15,118 nucleotides of DNA, taken from assembly GCA_955652545.1 (NCBI GenBank), contig CATPCA010000311.1, forward strand, positions 1 through 15,118. The letters run 5' to 3'. A program made the translations under genes and the position numbers. The stretch's first letter is position 1. Each line of letters opens with the position of its first letter. Positions 6,157 to 13,086 of the stretch are shown piece after piece. The notes beneath the pieces were generated by a model that saw nothing but the letters and a program-made list of their open reading frames with translations, had not been told where the DNA came from and made no database searches. Source of the stretch: Candidatus Dormiibacterota bacterium. Lineage in GTDB: Bacteria; Chloroflexota; Dormibacteria; UBA8260.

Positions 6157-7860
6157 TCAGATCGTCGTCGGAGGCTGGTACTCACCGAACACGTCGCGGA
6201 GCGTGCCGCAGATCTCGCCGAGGGTTGCGTCCGCACGCACGGCGTCGAGGATCGACGGCATCAGCGTGCTGTCCCCTTGCGCGGCGGCGCGCAGCCCTTC
6301 GAGGGCTTTGGTCACCGCCGCTGCGTCACGCCGCTCGCGGTGGGCGCGCAACCGCGTCTGCTGCTCATCGGCGGCTCGGTCGTCGGTGCGGAAGATCAGA
6401 GGGGGCTGAGCCTCCTCGCTCTCCGTGTGGCGGTTGACACCGACGACCACCTTCTCGCCGGACACGACTGCGCGCTCGGCGCGATACGCCTCCTCCTGGA
6501 TCTGCTCCTGCATCCAGCCGGATTCGATGCAGGACACCGCGCCGCCGCGCTCGTCGACCTGCGCGATGAGCGCTGCCGCCTGCTTTTCCAACTCGTCGGT
6601 GAGCCACTCGACGAAGTACGATCCGCCGAGAGGGTCGACGGTGTTGGTGACACCGATCTCCTCGCCGATGATCTGCTGCGTGCGCACCGCGATGCGCTGC
6701 GCCTTCTCGGTGGGGATGGACAGGGCCTCGTCGTAACAGGACAGGGCCATCGACTGCACCCCGCCGAGCACGGCCGCGAGCGCCTGGATGGCGGCGCGAA
6801 CGATGTTGTTCTCCGGTTGCTGCGCGGTGAGCGTCGAGCCGCCGGTCTGCGTGTGCGTGCGGAGCATCAGCGAGCGCGGGTCGGTGGCGCCGAACCTCTG
6901 CGTCATCACTCGCCCCCAGAGGCGGCGGAGCGCGCGGTACTTGGCGATCTCCTCGAAAAAGTCCGTGTGGGTGTTGAAGATCCACGAGAGCTTGGACGCG
7001 AAGTCATCGACCGCGATGCCGCGCTCGACGACCGCTTCGACGTACTCGCACGCGTTGGCGATCGCGAAGGCCATCTCCTGCGGCGCCGTGCTGCCCGCTT
7101 CGCGGATGTGGTAGCCGCTCAGCGAGATGGCATTGAACTTCGGAGCGTGCTCGGCACAGTGGGCGATCAGGTCGGCGGCCAGCCGCAGCGACGGACGCGG
7201 CGGATAGATGTACGTGCCGCGCGCCACGTACTCCTTGAGCACATCGTTCTGGGCTGTGCCCATCACCGCCTCGGCGGCCACGCCCTGGCGCTGCGCGGCG
7301 ACGATGTACATCGCCACCAGCACCGACGCGGGAGCGTTGATGGTCATCGAGGTGCTCACGGCGTCAAGTGGGATGTCCTTGAACAACTCCTCAATGTCGC
7401 CCACTGAGTCGATGGCGACGCCCACCTGTCCGACCTCGCCGGCGGCGCGAGGGTCGTCGCTGTCGAGGCCCATCTGGGTGGGCAGGTCGAACGCCACCGA
7501 CAGCCCCGTCTGCCCGTGGGCGAGGAGGAAGCGGAAGCGCTCGTTGGAGTCCGCCGCGGTGCCGTAGCCGGCGTACTGGCGAATGCTCCACAGCCGTCCC
7601 CGGTACATGGTCGCCTGGATGCCGCGGGTGAACGGGGGCTCGCCGGGGAATCCCTCGTCGGCGACGGGGTCATGGCCGTCGAGCTGGGCCGGGCCGTACA
7701 GCGCGTCAACCTCGATGCCGCTGCCGGTGGCGAACCTCTCGTCACGCCCGTCGCCCGCCAGCGCGCGGCGCAGGGCGCGCTTCTCCCAGCGCCGCTGTTC
7801 GGCCGCGTAGTCGCGTCCCCCGGACGGACCCGCCGTCGCCGCCGCTGACTCCGAGATCAC
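6157..7860 (-). CDS. methylmalonyl/ethylmalonyl-CoA mutase-type large subunit (no B12 domain)
   Basis: Adenosylcobalamin-dependent acyl-CoA mutase, catalytic TIM-barrel part only; 567 aa from the GTG at 7860. Numbered from that GTG, Tyr96 (SIRQYAGYGTA), Arg214 (LKEYVARGTYIYPP) and His251 (SGYHIREAGS) sit at a constant +7 offset to Tyr89, Arg207 and His244 of Propionibacterium methylmalonyl-CoA mutase. The Tyr/Arg pair is the signature for substrates with a free carboxylate (methylmalonyl- or ethylmalonyl-CoA); isobutyryl-CoA mutase has Phe/Gln there and 2-hydroxyisobutyryl-CoA mutase differs again. The protein ends at ICGTLRDVFGEYQPP, where large subunits stop, and the B12-binding DxHxxG module is absent, so a separate small subunit must be encoded elsewhere. 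Upstream codons to 7989 are Arg/Ala-rich and overlap the divergent gene, and a TATGCT box sits 6 nt before the GTG. Confidence 0.92.
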   Translation of the reverse strand: MISESAAATAGPSGGRDYAAEQRRWEKRALRRALAGDGRDERFATGSGIEVDALYGPAQLDGHDPVADEGFPGEPPFTRGIQATMYRGRLWSIRQYAGYGTAADSNERFRFLLAHGQTGLSVAFDLPTQMGLDSDDPRAAGEVGQVGVAIDSVGDIEELFKDIPLDAVSTSMTINAPASVLVAMYIVAAQRQGVAAEAVMGTAQNDVLKEYVARGTYIYPPRPSLRLAADLIAHCAEHAPKFNAISLSGYHIREAGSTAPQEMAFAIANACEYVEAVVERGIAVDDFASKLSWIFNTHTDFFEEIAKYRALRRLWGRVMTQRFGATDPRSLMLRTHTQTGGSTLTAQQPENNIVRAAIQALAAVLGGVQSMALSCYDEALSIPTEKAQRIAVRTQQIIGEEIGVTNTVDPLGGSYFVEWLTDELEKQAAALIAQVDERGGAVSCIESGWMQEQIQEEAYRAERAVVSGEKVVVGVNRHTESEEAQPPLIFRTDDRAADEQQTRLRAHRERRDAAAVTKALEGLRAAAQGDSTLMPSILDAVRADATLGEICGTLRDVFGEYQPPTTI

Positions 7861-7866
7861 GCCGCC

Positions 7867-7872
7867 AGCATA
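7867..7872 (-). promoter_or_regulatory. -10 box TATGCT in front of the mutase GTG
   Basis: On the minus strand TATGCT is followed by GGCGGC and then the GTG at 7860, giving leaderless spacing. It supports GTG 7860 as the true start. No Shine-Dalgarno and no clear -35 are seen. Confidence 0.55.
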
Positions 7873-7915
7873 CTTCGGCCTCCGCCGTCGACCACGCCTG
7901 CCAGACTGGCGCGCC

Positions 7916-8719
7916 ATGGCAGTCGAGGTCACCGACGAGCGCATCGCTGCCGCGGCGGCGCGCCTCCATGAGGGCGGGTGGTGGTTCACGCCCCGCCAGC
8001 TCTACTACGCCGTCTGCGCGGACGTGGAGACGGCTCCGGTGAAGGTCGCGAGCGGAGAGGTGGGCCTGGGGCTGGTGCTCATCCTCGTCGGGATCATCAT
8101 CGCCAACCGGACCGCGCTCATCGCGCTCGGCGGCATCGGCGTCGTGCTCGTCGCCGTCGGGGCGGTCACCCACCTGCAGGAACGCCGGCCGCCGCCGCTG
8201 ACCAGGCTGCTGGCGATCTCATTCCCCGACTTCCAAGCACGGCTCCTGGCGGGGAGCCACGACCACCCCGGGCTGATCGACATCTCGCGGCATCCCGCCG
8301 ACGGCGGCGGAGACGGTTCGCTCCTGGTGGTGTGCGACCGCGCCGAGACGGCTGCCATCCTCGTGGCCAACCATGAGCGGCTCGGCGACGCTCACGTGGT
8401 GACGCGCGACAACGAGCCGGACCAGGCCCACGACCGCCGCGTCGTTGTCGTCCACGACTGCGACCCCGCCGGGTGCGCCGTGGCCGCCGACCTGCGCGAC
8501 CGCGGCATCGATGTCACCGACGCCGGGATCAACCCGCAGGAGCTCACCGGCAAGCGCCTCCAGCTCATCGAAGGGGCGCCGGCGCGCCCCCCGCGCGACC
8601 TGTCGGGCCACCTCACAATGGAGGAGATCGACTGGCTGCGCGGCGGCAGGCGCCTCGAGCTGGCCACGCAGACACCCGAGCAGCTCGTCGTCCGCGTCCG
8701 TGCCGCGATGACAGCCTAG
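7916..8719 (+). CDS. predicted membrane-inserted 5Y-CAP/Toprim-like protein, function unknown
   Basis: A 267-aa protein with an unusual order of parts. Residues 1-40 are a short helical, winged-helix-like segment with [11 protein letters not shown] (Arg27 to Tyr31), which resembles the catalytic-tyrosine motif R-(D/E)-x-(Y/F)-Y of Spo11/TopoVI-A 5Y-CAP domains. Residues about 49-63 and 67-85 are two hydrophobic helices. After LQERRPPP (88-94) and a linker comes [14 protein letters not shown] (136-149), placed like Toprim strand 1 but with Cys-Asp where Glu is normal. [20 protein letters not shown] (174-193) is a good Toprim DxDxxG-type motif (Asp181, Asp183). The tail (225-267) is helical. 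It is divergent from the mutase with 55 nt between starts, and converges on ccr, sharing a CTAG stop palindrome. The Toprim and tyrosine readings are my motif inference; DNA cleavage is unproven. Confidence 0.6.
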   Translation: MAVEVTDERIAAAAARLHEGGWWFTPRQLYYAVCADVETAPVKVASGEVGLGLVLILVGIIIANRTALIALGGIGVVLVAVGAVTHLQERRPPPLTRLLAISFPDFQARLLAGSHDHPGLIDISRHPADGGGDGSLLVVCDRAETAAILVANHERLGDAHVVTRDNEPDQAHDRRVVVVHDCDPAGCAVAADLRDRGIDVTDAGINPQELTGKRLQLIEGAPARPPRDLSGHLTMEEIDWLRGGRRLELATQTPEQLVVRVRAAMTA

Positions 8720-9987
8720 GCGTCGACCTGGTTCTCGTCCCTGGCCCCGACGAGGATCGCCATGTTGCCGACGGGGTGCTGGTTCTTGTGCATGAGCTGG
8801 TGGGCGACGCCGACATCGTCGAATGCGAACGTGCGGCGCAGGCATGGGTCAACCGCGCCGTCCGACACCAGCTGGTTGAGCGCTGCCGCGTCGTCATCGT
8901 TGGCGAAGTGCGACCCCTGCAGCCGTTTGCTGCGCATCCACAGGTAGCGCAGGTCGACGGCGGCGTGGTACCCGGTGGTCCCGGCGCAGATCACCACCAT
9001 GCCCGCGTTGTCACACACGAAGATCGAGGTGGGGATGGTCGCCTCGCCGGGGTGCTCGAAGACGATGCGCGGGTTTTTCTTCTGACCGATCACGTCCCAG
9101 ATCGCCTTGCCGAATGCGCGCGCCCCGCCCGCCCATTCGCCGTACGCGTCGTTGTCGCGCCAGTCCGGCGGCAGGCCCCAGTGGTCGAAGTTGCCGCGGT
9201 CGATGTAGCCGGCGGCGCCGAGCGACACGCAGAACTCGCCACGCTCGGGCCCCGACGCCACCGCCACAGGGATGCCCCCGCGGGATTTGACGATCTGGAT
9301 CGCCTGGCAGCCGAGCCCGCCGCTGCCTCCCCACACCAGCACCACGTCGTTCTCGCGGACGGTGTGCGGCTCCCAGCTGCAGAGCATCCGGTACGCCGTC
9401 GCACCGACCAGCATGTACGCCGCCGCCGCGGCCCAGCTCAGCCGCTCGGGCTTGGGCAGCAGCTGGTGCGCCTGCACCAGGGTGAACTGCGCGAAGCTGC
9501 CCCAGTTGGTCTCGTAGCCCCAGATCCGCGCGCTCGGCGCCGTGATCGGGTCACCGCCGGCGGTGATGTAGGCGTCGTCCGCGTTCCACTGCCCGCAGTG
9601 CACCACCACACGGTCGCCGACGCGCACGTTGCCGACGTCCTCGCCGACCGCGTACACGATGCCTGAGGCGTCGCTGCCGCCGATGTGGAAGTCCTCGGTG
9701 GCTCCCGCCTTCTGCCGCGCCGCGATGACGTCGACGGGGCGGCCCAGCGCGGCCCAGACATTGTTGTAGTTGACGCCGGCGGCCATGACGTAGACCAGCG
9801 CCTCGCCGGGTCCCGGGCGAGGCGTGGGCAACTCCTCCACCGCGAAGGCGTCGCTGGGATCGCCATATCGCTGCGGGCGGATCACCTGCGCGAGCATGGT
9901 CGACGGCACCTCGCCGAGCGGTGGCGCCGTGGTGAGCCGCGTCGGGTCGGTGCGTGGTCGCGCCGGGGTTGTGCTCACGTCGGTCAC
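8716..9987 (-). CDS. ccr: crotonyl-CoA carboxylase/reductase
   Basis: NADPH-dependent medium-chain dehydrogenase/reductase that reductively carboxylates crotonyl-CoA to ethylmalonyl-CoA (without CO2 it only reduces). About 423 aa, the usual length. Diagnostic blocks, in order: [43 protein letters not shown], the cofactor loop [41 protein letters not shown] and [12 protein letters not shown]. Ordinary crotonase-linked oxidoreductases lack several of these. The start is uncertain: TTG 10002 is the longest; GTG 9987 has GGAG 9 nt upstream and is preferred; GTG 9978 is also possible. Counting from TTG 10002, Asn81, Phe170 and His365 take the numbers I recall for the CO2-pocket residues of the Kitasatospora enzyme, with Ala at 171. 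It lies downstream of pckA on the same strand but separated by 377 nt holding an MFS remnant. Confidence 0.95.
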   Translation of the reverse strand: MTDVSTTPARPRTDPTRLTTAPPLGEVPSTMLAQVIRPQRYGDPSDAFAVEELPTPRPGPGEALVYVMAAGVNYNNVWAALGRPVDVIAARQKAGATEDFHIGGSDASGIVYAVGEDVGNVRVGDRVVVHCGQWNADDAYITAGGDPITAPSARIWGYETNWGSFAQFTLVQAHQLLPKPERLSWAAAAAYMLVGATAYRMLCSWEPHTVRENDVVLVWGGSGGLGCQAIQIVKSRGGIPVAVASGPERGEFCVSLGAAGYIDRGNFDHWGLPPDWRDNDAYGEWAGGARAFGKAIWDVIGQKKNPRIVFEHPGEATIPTSIFVCDNAGMVVICAGTTGYHAAVDLRYLWMRSKRLQGSHFANDDDAAALNQLVSDGAVDPCLRRTFAFDDVGVAHQLMHKNQHPVGNMAILVGARDENQVDA

Positions 9988-10364
9988 GGGCTCCCTCTCC
10001 AATCGGCTCGGTGGACAGGCACCTTACACGGGCGGACCAGCGAGGGCGTCGTCAGCCACTGCCGGCGGGGCGTCGGTGGCGCGACCGCGGTAATTCCACA
10101 CCTGCGGAAACGCAACAGCAGTCCGACGAGAACCGGCGACCCCGTCATCGTGTAGACCTGATAGGGCACGGCGACGGTGGTGATCTGCCGGCCGGTGAGG
10201 GATACGAGCTGTCCGGCGGTGAGCCGGCGGAATGGTTTTGACTCTCGCAGCGCACCGATGTCGACGGCCACCCCGGTGAGCGCCACGGACAGGCGACGGG
10301 CGCGGCTGGGCACCGCGAGAGGATATCCGCGCGGTCTGGTCGTCCCGCCGGCGCGCGGACGCGG
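9988..10364. other. gene-poor stretch between pckA and ccr
   Basis: 377 nt without an intact gene. It holds the MFS remnant on the minus strand (about 10116-10313). It also holds a possible -10 TAAGGT for ccr (minus strand, 10021-10026), about 33 nt before the preferred GTG and without a recognisable -35. I see no hairpin terminator with a T-run behind pckA. Confidence 0.5.
10116..10313 (-). pseudogene. N-terminal remnant of an MFS transporter
   Basis: About 50 codons (10265 down to 10116) read like the first helix of an EntS-type major facilitator: ALRESKPFRRLTAGQLVS, then TGRQITTVAVPYQVYTMTGS and PVLVGLL. This is the family's usual opening, basic FRRL followed by helix 1 and the PYQVY..TGS..VGLL loop. 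After VGLL the frame turns into Arg/Pro-rich sequence, and it runs on to 9984, inside the ccr start region. None of the other eleven helices is found in any frame before ccr. A complete protein would need about 400 residues. I call it a decayed, truncated gene. A short functional peptide is possible but unlikely. The start is unclear; the codons between 10313 and 10266 do not look like an MFS tail. Confidence 0.55.
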
Positions 10365-11930
10365 TTACGTCGTGATCGCGCCCACGATCTCCGGGCGCAG
10401 CCCGGGGTACTTGGCGAGGAAGTCGCGACGCTCCGCGCGAAGGCGCTCGACGATGGTGTCGTAGTCGTCGATGCGCCCGGTGCGTTCGTAGAGGCGTCGC
10501 GGCTGCAGGATCTCGGGGTCGTCGATTCCGGGCAGCGAGCTGGCCACCTCGTAGCCGAAGTCCGGGTCCACCGTCCACTCGATTGTTCCCTCGGCGATGG
10601 CCTTGACCACGGCGCTCGAGTAGGGGATGGTCACCTTCTTGCTGCTGTCGTTGTCCGGCGGGCCGCCGACGCGGCCGGTGTTGAGCAGGAAGACCTCGAA
10701 CCCGCAGCTGTCGAGCAGCTCGAGAAAGCGGTTGCCCTGCTGCTCGTGGCGCAGCGGGAAGAAGGGATTGGTGCCGGGCACGCGGAGGAACTTGCCCGCC
10801 TCTTCCTGGCCGCCGGCCGAGGTGCCCTGCGTCTCACCGAGCATGAAGTACGCAGCGGCCTGCTCGCGGTTCAACCGGGTCACCGCAGGGATGATGTTCT
10901 CGTTGCGATTGAGGATGAGCAGCTGGTTGACTCTGGTGACGTCCCGCGCGTCGCGATGCCAGCCCAGGGCATCCATGCGGAAGACGGCGCGGCCGTTCTG
11001 GGTGTAGGCGGTGTCGAAGAAGTCGACCTTGCCGTTCTCGTCCATGGAGACGTTCTCGAGGTATGCCTCGGGCTTGCAGACCGCACCGAAGATGGTCGGC
11101 TCGTCCTTGGGGTCGAGCCCGAACGTCTTGGCGAAGCACCCGTTCTCCGTGGCCGCGATCTGGCCGCCGGGGTACAGCGCCACAAAGTCGTCCTGGACCG
11201 GCTTGGAATCGTTCTGGCGCGTGAACGTGGTGGTGGTCTTGCCCGTGCCCGACAGCCCGACTATCAGCATCGTCTGCTCACCCCGAGGGGTGGGGATCAC
11301 CTTGCAGCCGGCGTGCAGGGACAGCCCACCCTCGTCGTAGGTGAGCTTGTTCCACATGCGCAGCCCGCCCTTCTTGGACTCGCCGAAGTAATCGCTGTTG
11401 AGCACCCGCGTGACGCCCTGCGCGAGATCGACTGCGATCAGCCGGTTGTCGGGGTAGCCCGACGCCTCGAGCTCAGGGGTGTAGATGACGATCAACTCAG
11501 GGTTCCAGTCCTCGCCACCCTTGCCCTCGTTGTCGAAGTACAGCCAGCGCTGCATGCCGGCGACGTTGGCGGCGGCAACGTCGATGAAGAGGCGTGCTCG
11601 CACGCGCCGTTGCGGGTCATTGCCGATGTAGCCGTCGACAACCAACATGTCCCGCTCGCGGATGTGTTCCTCCTGGAGCGCGGCGATGTGCCGGCCGACG
11701 TCGGTCGACAGGGTCTGGTCGGTGTGCTCCTGTGGGGAGTCGGTGATGATGTATGTGCTGCTCTTGCTGCGAGAGACGACCCGGGTCTGCACGTTGTGGT
11801 TGTTGAACTCGGTCAACCTGGCGCTGGGCATCTGCGCGGTGAGCTCGCGAAGCTCCTGCGGGGTTGGGTTCCAGCGGATCGACCTGGCCTGTGGTAGCGA
11901 TACACGCCGGGCCTTGACAACGTCGGTCAT
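10365..11930 (-). CDS. pckA: phosphoenolpyruvate carboxykinase (ATP type), divergent
   Basis: Converts oxaloacetate plus ATP to PEP, ADP and CO2, the entry step of gluconeogenesis. It is 521 aa, typical of the ATP-dependent family and shorter than GTP enzymes. The P-loop GLSGTGKTTTT starts at Gly225 (Lys231). Just upstream DYFGESKKGGLRMWN carries the metal-site Lys pair and SLHAGC the metal-site His. VQDDFVAL follows the P-loop in place of the usual GDDEHGW. ENVSMDENGKVDFFD, TQNGRAVF and LLNTGRVGG match the C-terminal substrate and nucleotide blocks. The N-terminal TGRSPKDK consensus is altered to VSRSKSSTYI. The ATG at 11930 has GGAGGAG just upstream; longer readings to 11999 lack a binding site. 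It is divergent from the aminotransferase gene across 170 nt with two promoters. Confidence 0.93.
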   Translation of the reverse strand: MTDVVKARRVSLPQARSIRWNPTPQELRELTAQMPSARLTEFNNHNVQTRVVSRSKSSTYIITDSPQEHTDQTLSTDVGRHIAALQEEHIRERDMLVVDGYIGNDPQRRVRARLFIDVAAANVAGMQRWLYFDNEGKGGEDWNPELIVIYTPELEASGYPDNRLIAVDLAQGVTRVLNSDYFGESKKGGLRMWNKLTYDEGGLSLHAGCKVIPTPRGEQTMLIVGLSGTGKTTTTFTRQNDSKPVQDDFVALYPGGQIAATENGCFAKTFGLDPKDEPTIFGAVCKPEAYLENVSMDENGKVDFFDTAYTQNGRAVFRMDALGWHRDARDVTRVNQLLILNRNENIIPAVTRLNREQAAAYFMLGETQGTSAGGQEEAGKFLRVPGTNPFFPLRHEQQGNRFLELLDSCGFEVFLLNTGRVGGPPDNDSSKKVTIPYSSAVVKAIAEGTIEWTVDPDFGYEVASSLPGIDDPEILQPRRLYERTGRIDDYDTIVERLRAERRDFLAKYPGLRPEIVGAITT

Positions 11931-11932
11931 TA

Positions 11933-11939
11933 CTCCTCC
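11933..11939 (-). promoter_or_regulatory. Shine-Dalgarno of pckA (decides start)
   Basis: Minus-strand GGAGGAG ends 2 nt before the ATG at 11930; the GGAGG core leaves 4 nt. It favours this ATG over the upstream in-frame start at 11999. Confidence 0.75.
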
Positions 11940-12008
11940 ACGTCCCTGGTCTCGCGCCCCTTTCGAGTCGCAATGAACGGCAGGTGGGCCAGGGGCCATT
12001 CCGCGACG

Positions 12009-12037
12009 AGCATATCAGAGCCGTTCTGGGGGGTCAG
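12009..12037 (-). promoter_or_regulatory. promoter of pckA, extended -10
   Basis: On the minus strand CTGACC (12037-12032), 17 bp, then TATGCT (12014-12009) preceded by TGA, an extended -10. The -35 matches TTGACA at four of six positions. The expected start near 12002 would give a leader of about 70 nt. Confidence 0.6.
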
Positions 12038-12064
12038 TTTGGGTCGGCCTGTGACGCAGATCCG

Positions 12065-12093
12065 GCGACACGGTCCGCCCGGGGTTGTACGCT
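12065..12093 (+). promoter_or_regulatory. promoter of ilvE, leaderless
   Basis: GCGACA (12065-12070), 17 bp, then TACGCT (12088-12093), then 7 nt to the ATG at 12101. The -35 matches TTGACA at four of six positions. Spacing predicts transcription starting at the ATG, and there is no Shine-Dalgarno. This is the best-formed leaderless promoter in the window. Confidence 0.65.
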
Positions 12094-12100
12094 GCACGTC

Positions 12101-13063
12101 ATGACCCAGACTGCAACCGGCACATCGCCCGACGCCGTTACTCGCCGTGAGACCTCGTGGATCTGGTTCGATGGGCGCGTCTGCCAGTACGGGGATGCCA
12201 AAGTGGGACTGCTCACCCACGGCCTCAACTACGGGACCGGGGTCTTCGAGGGCATTCGCGCCTATTGGAGTGCCGAACGCGAGCAGCTCTACACGCTGCG
12301 CATGCCCGAGCACTACGACCGGATGCGTTCGAACGCGCGAATCCTGCAGATGGAGCTGCCGCTGTCGACGACGGAGCTGTGCGTCATCACCGGCGATCTG
12401 CTCCGTCGCAACCGCTACCGCGAGGATGTGTACATCCGCCCGCTCGTGTTCAAGTCGGCAGAGATCATCGGCGTCAAGCTGCACGATGTCCCCGAGAGCT
12501 TTGCGATCTGCACCGCGCCGATGGGCGACTATATCGGCACCGGCGGGATCCGCTGCATGGTGAGCTCGTGGCGGCGCATCGACGACACGATGGCGCCGGC
12601 GCGCGCCAAGTGCACCGGGATCTACGTCAACAGCGCGCTGGCCAAGTCGGAGGCGCTGCAGGCGGGCTTCGACGAGGCCATCCTGCTGACGATGGACGGG
12701 CACGTGTCCGAGGGCAGCGCTGAGAACATCTTCATCGTGCGCCAAGGCGTCATCGTCACGCCGCCGCCGGCCGACAACATCCTCGAGGGGATCACCCGCC
12801 AAGGGCTGATCCACATGGCCCGCGAGGAACTCGGGCTCGACGTCGTCGAGCGGTCAATCGACCGCAGCGAGCTGTACGCGGCCGACGAGGTGTTCCTCTG
12901 CGGCACCGGTGCCCAGGTTGCCCCTGTCATCGAGATCGATCGCCGGCGCATCGGCGATGGCGAGCCGGGGCCTCTGACCATGCGCATCCAGGACCTGTAC
13001 AACGGCATCGTGAGCGGCCGCAATGAGAAGTACGCGGAGTGGCTCTCGCCGGTTTACGGGTAA
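12101..13063 (+). CDS. ilvE: branched-chain amino acid aminotransferase
   Basis: PLP enzyme, fold type IV, exchanging the amino group between Leu/Ile/Val and 2-oxoglutarate in the cytoplasm; 320 aa, usual for bacterial IlvE. WIWFDGRVCQYGDAKVGLLT and HGLNYGTGVFEGIRAY form the N-terminal lobe. Lys170 in ARAKCTGIYVNSALAKSEAL is the expected PLP-binding lysine. VSEGSAENIFIV and ILEGITRQGLI are the phosphate-binding and active-site blocks, and EVFLCGTGAQVAPV closes the site. The frame is open upstream to 11984, but that part is not family-like and covers the promoter, so ATG 12101 is chosen. It is divergent from pckA and converges on the glycerate kinase gene with 23 nt between stops. In this setting it may serve both synthesis and breakdown of branched amino acids. 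Confidence 0.95.
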   Translation: MTQTATGTSPDAVTRRETSWIWFDGRVCQYGDAKVGLLTHGLNYGTGVFEGIRAYWSAEREQLYTLRMPEHYDRMRSNARILQMELPLSTTELCVITGDLLRRNRYREDVYIRPLVFKSAEIIGVKLHDVPESFAICTAPMGDYIGTGGIRCMVSSWRRIDDTMAPARAKCTGIYVNSALAKSEALQAGFDEAILLTMDGHVSEGSAENIFIVRQGVIVTPPPADNILEGITRQGLIHMAREELGLDVVERSIDRSELYAADEVFLCGTGAQVAPVIEIDRRRIGDGEPGPLTMRIQDLYNGIVSGRNEKYAEWLSPVYG

Positions 13064-13086
13064 CAGGGGTTCTCATCGGGGGGAGG

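Noticed and set aside
5896..7407. 503-codon plus-strand open frame opposite the mutase
   Set aside because: Arg/Ala/His-rich, no domain, fully antisense to a gene with strong mutase motifs.
7902..7907. CAGACT, 8 nt before the ATG at 7916, as a -10 box
   Set aside because: Only a weak match to TANNNT and no -35; not strong enough to list as a promoter.
8473..9666. Plus-strand frame of 397 codons spanning the Toprim-like gene end and ccr antisense
   Set aside because: Crosses two better-supported genes; composition typical of GC shadow frames.
10024..10578. Minus-strand frame of 184 codons overlapping the pckA 3' end and the MFS remnant
   Set aside because: Out of frame with both; I checked whether it continues the MFS protein after a frameshift and saw no hydrophobic helices.
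10746..11897. Plus-strand frame of 383 codons opposite pckA
   Set aside because: Antisense shadow; no recognisable domain and no ribosome-binding site.
13064..13086. Intergenic gap between ilvE and glycerate kinase as a bidirectional terminator
   Set aside because: Contains a G-run but no inverted repeat followed by T-runs on either strand.
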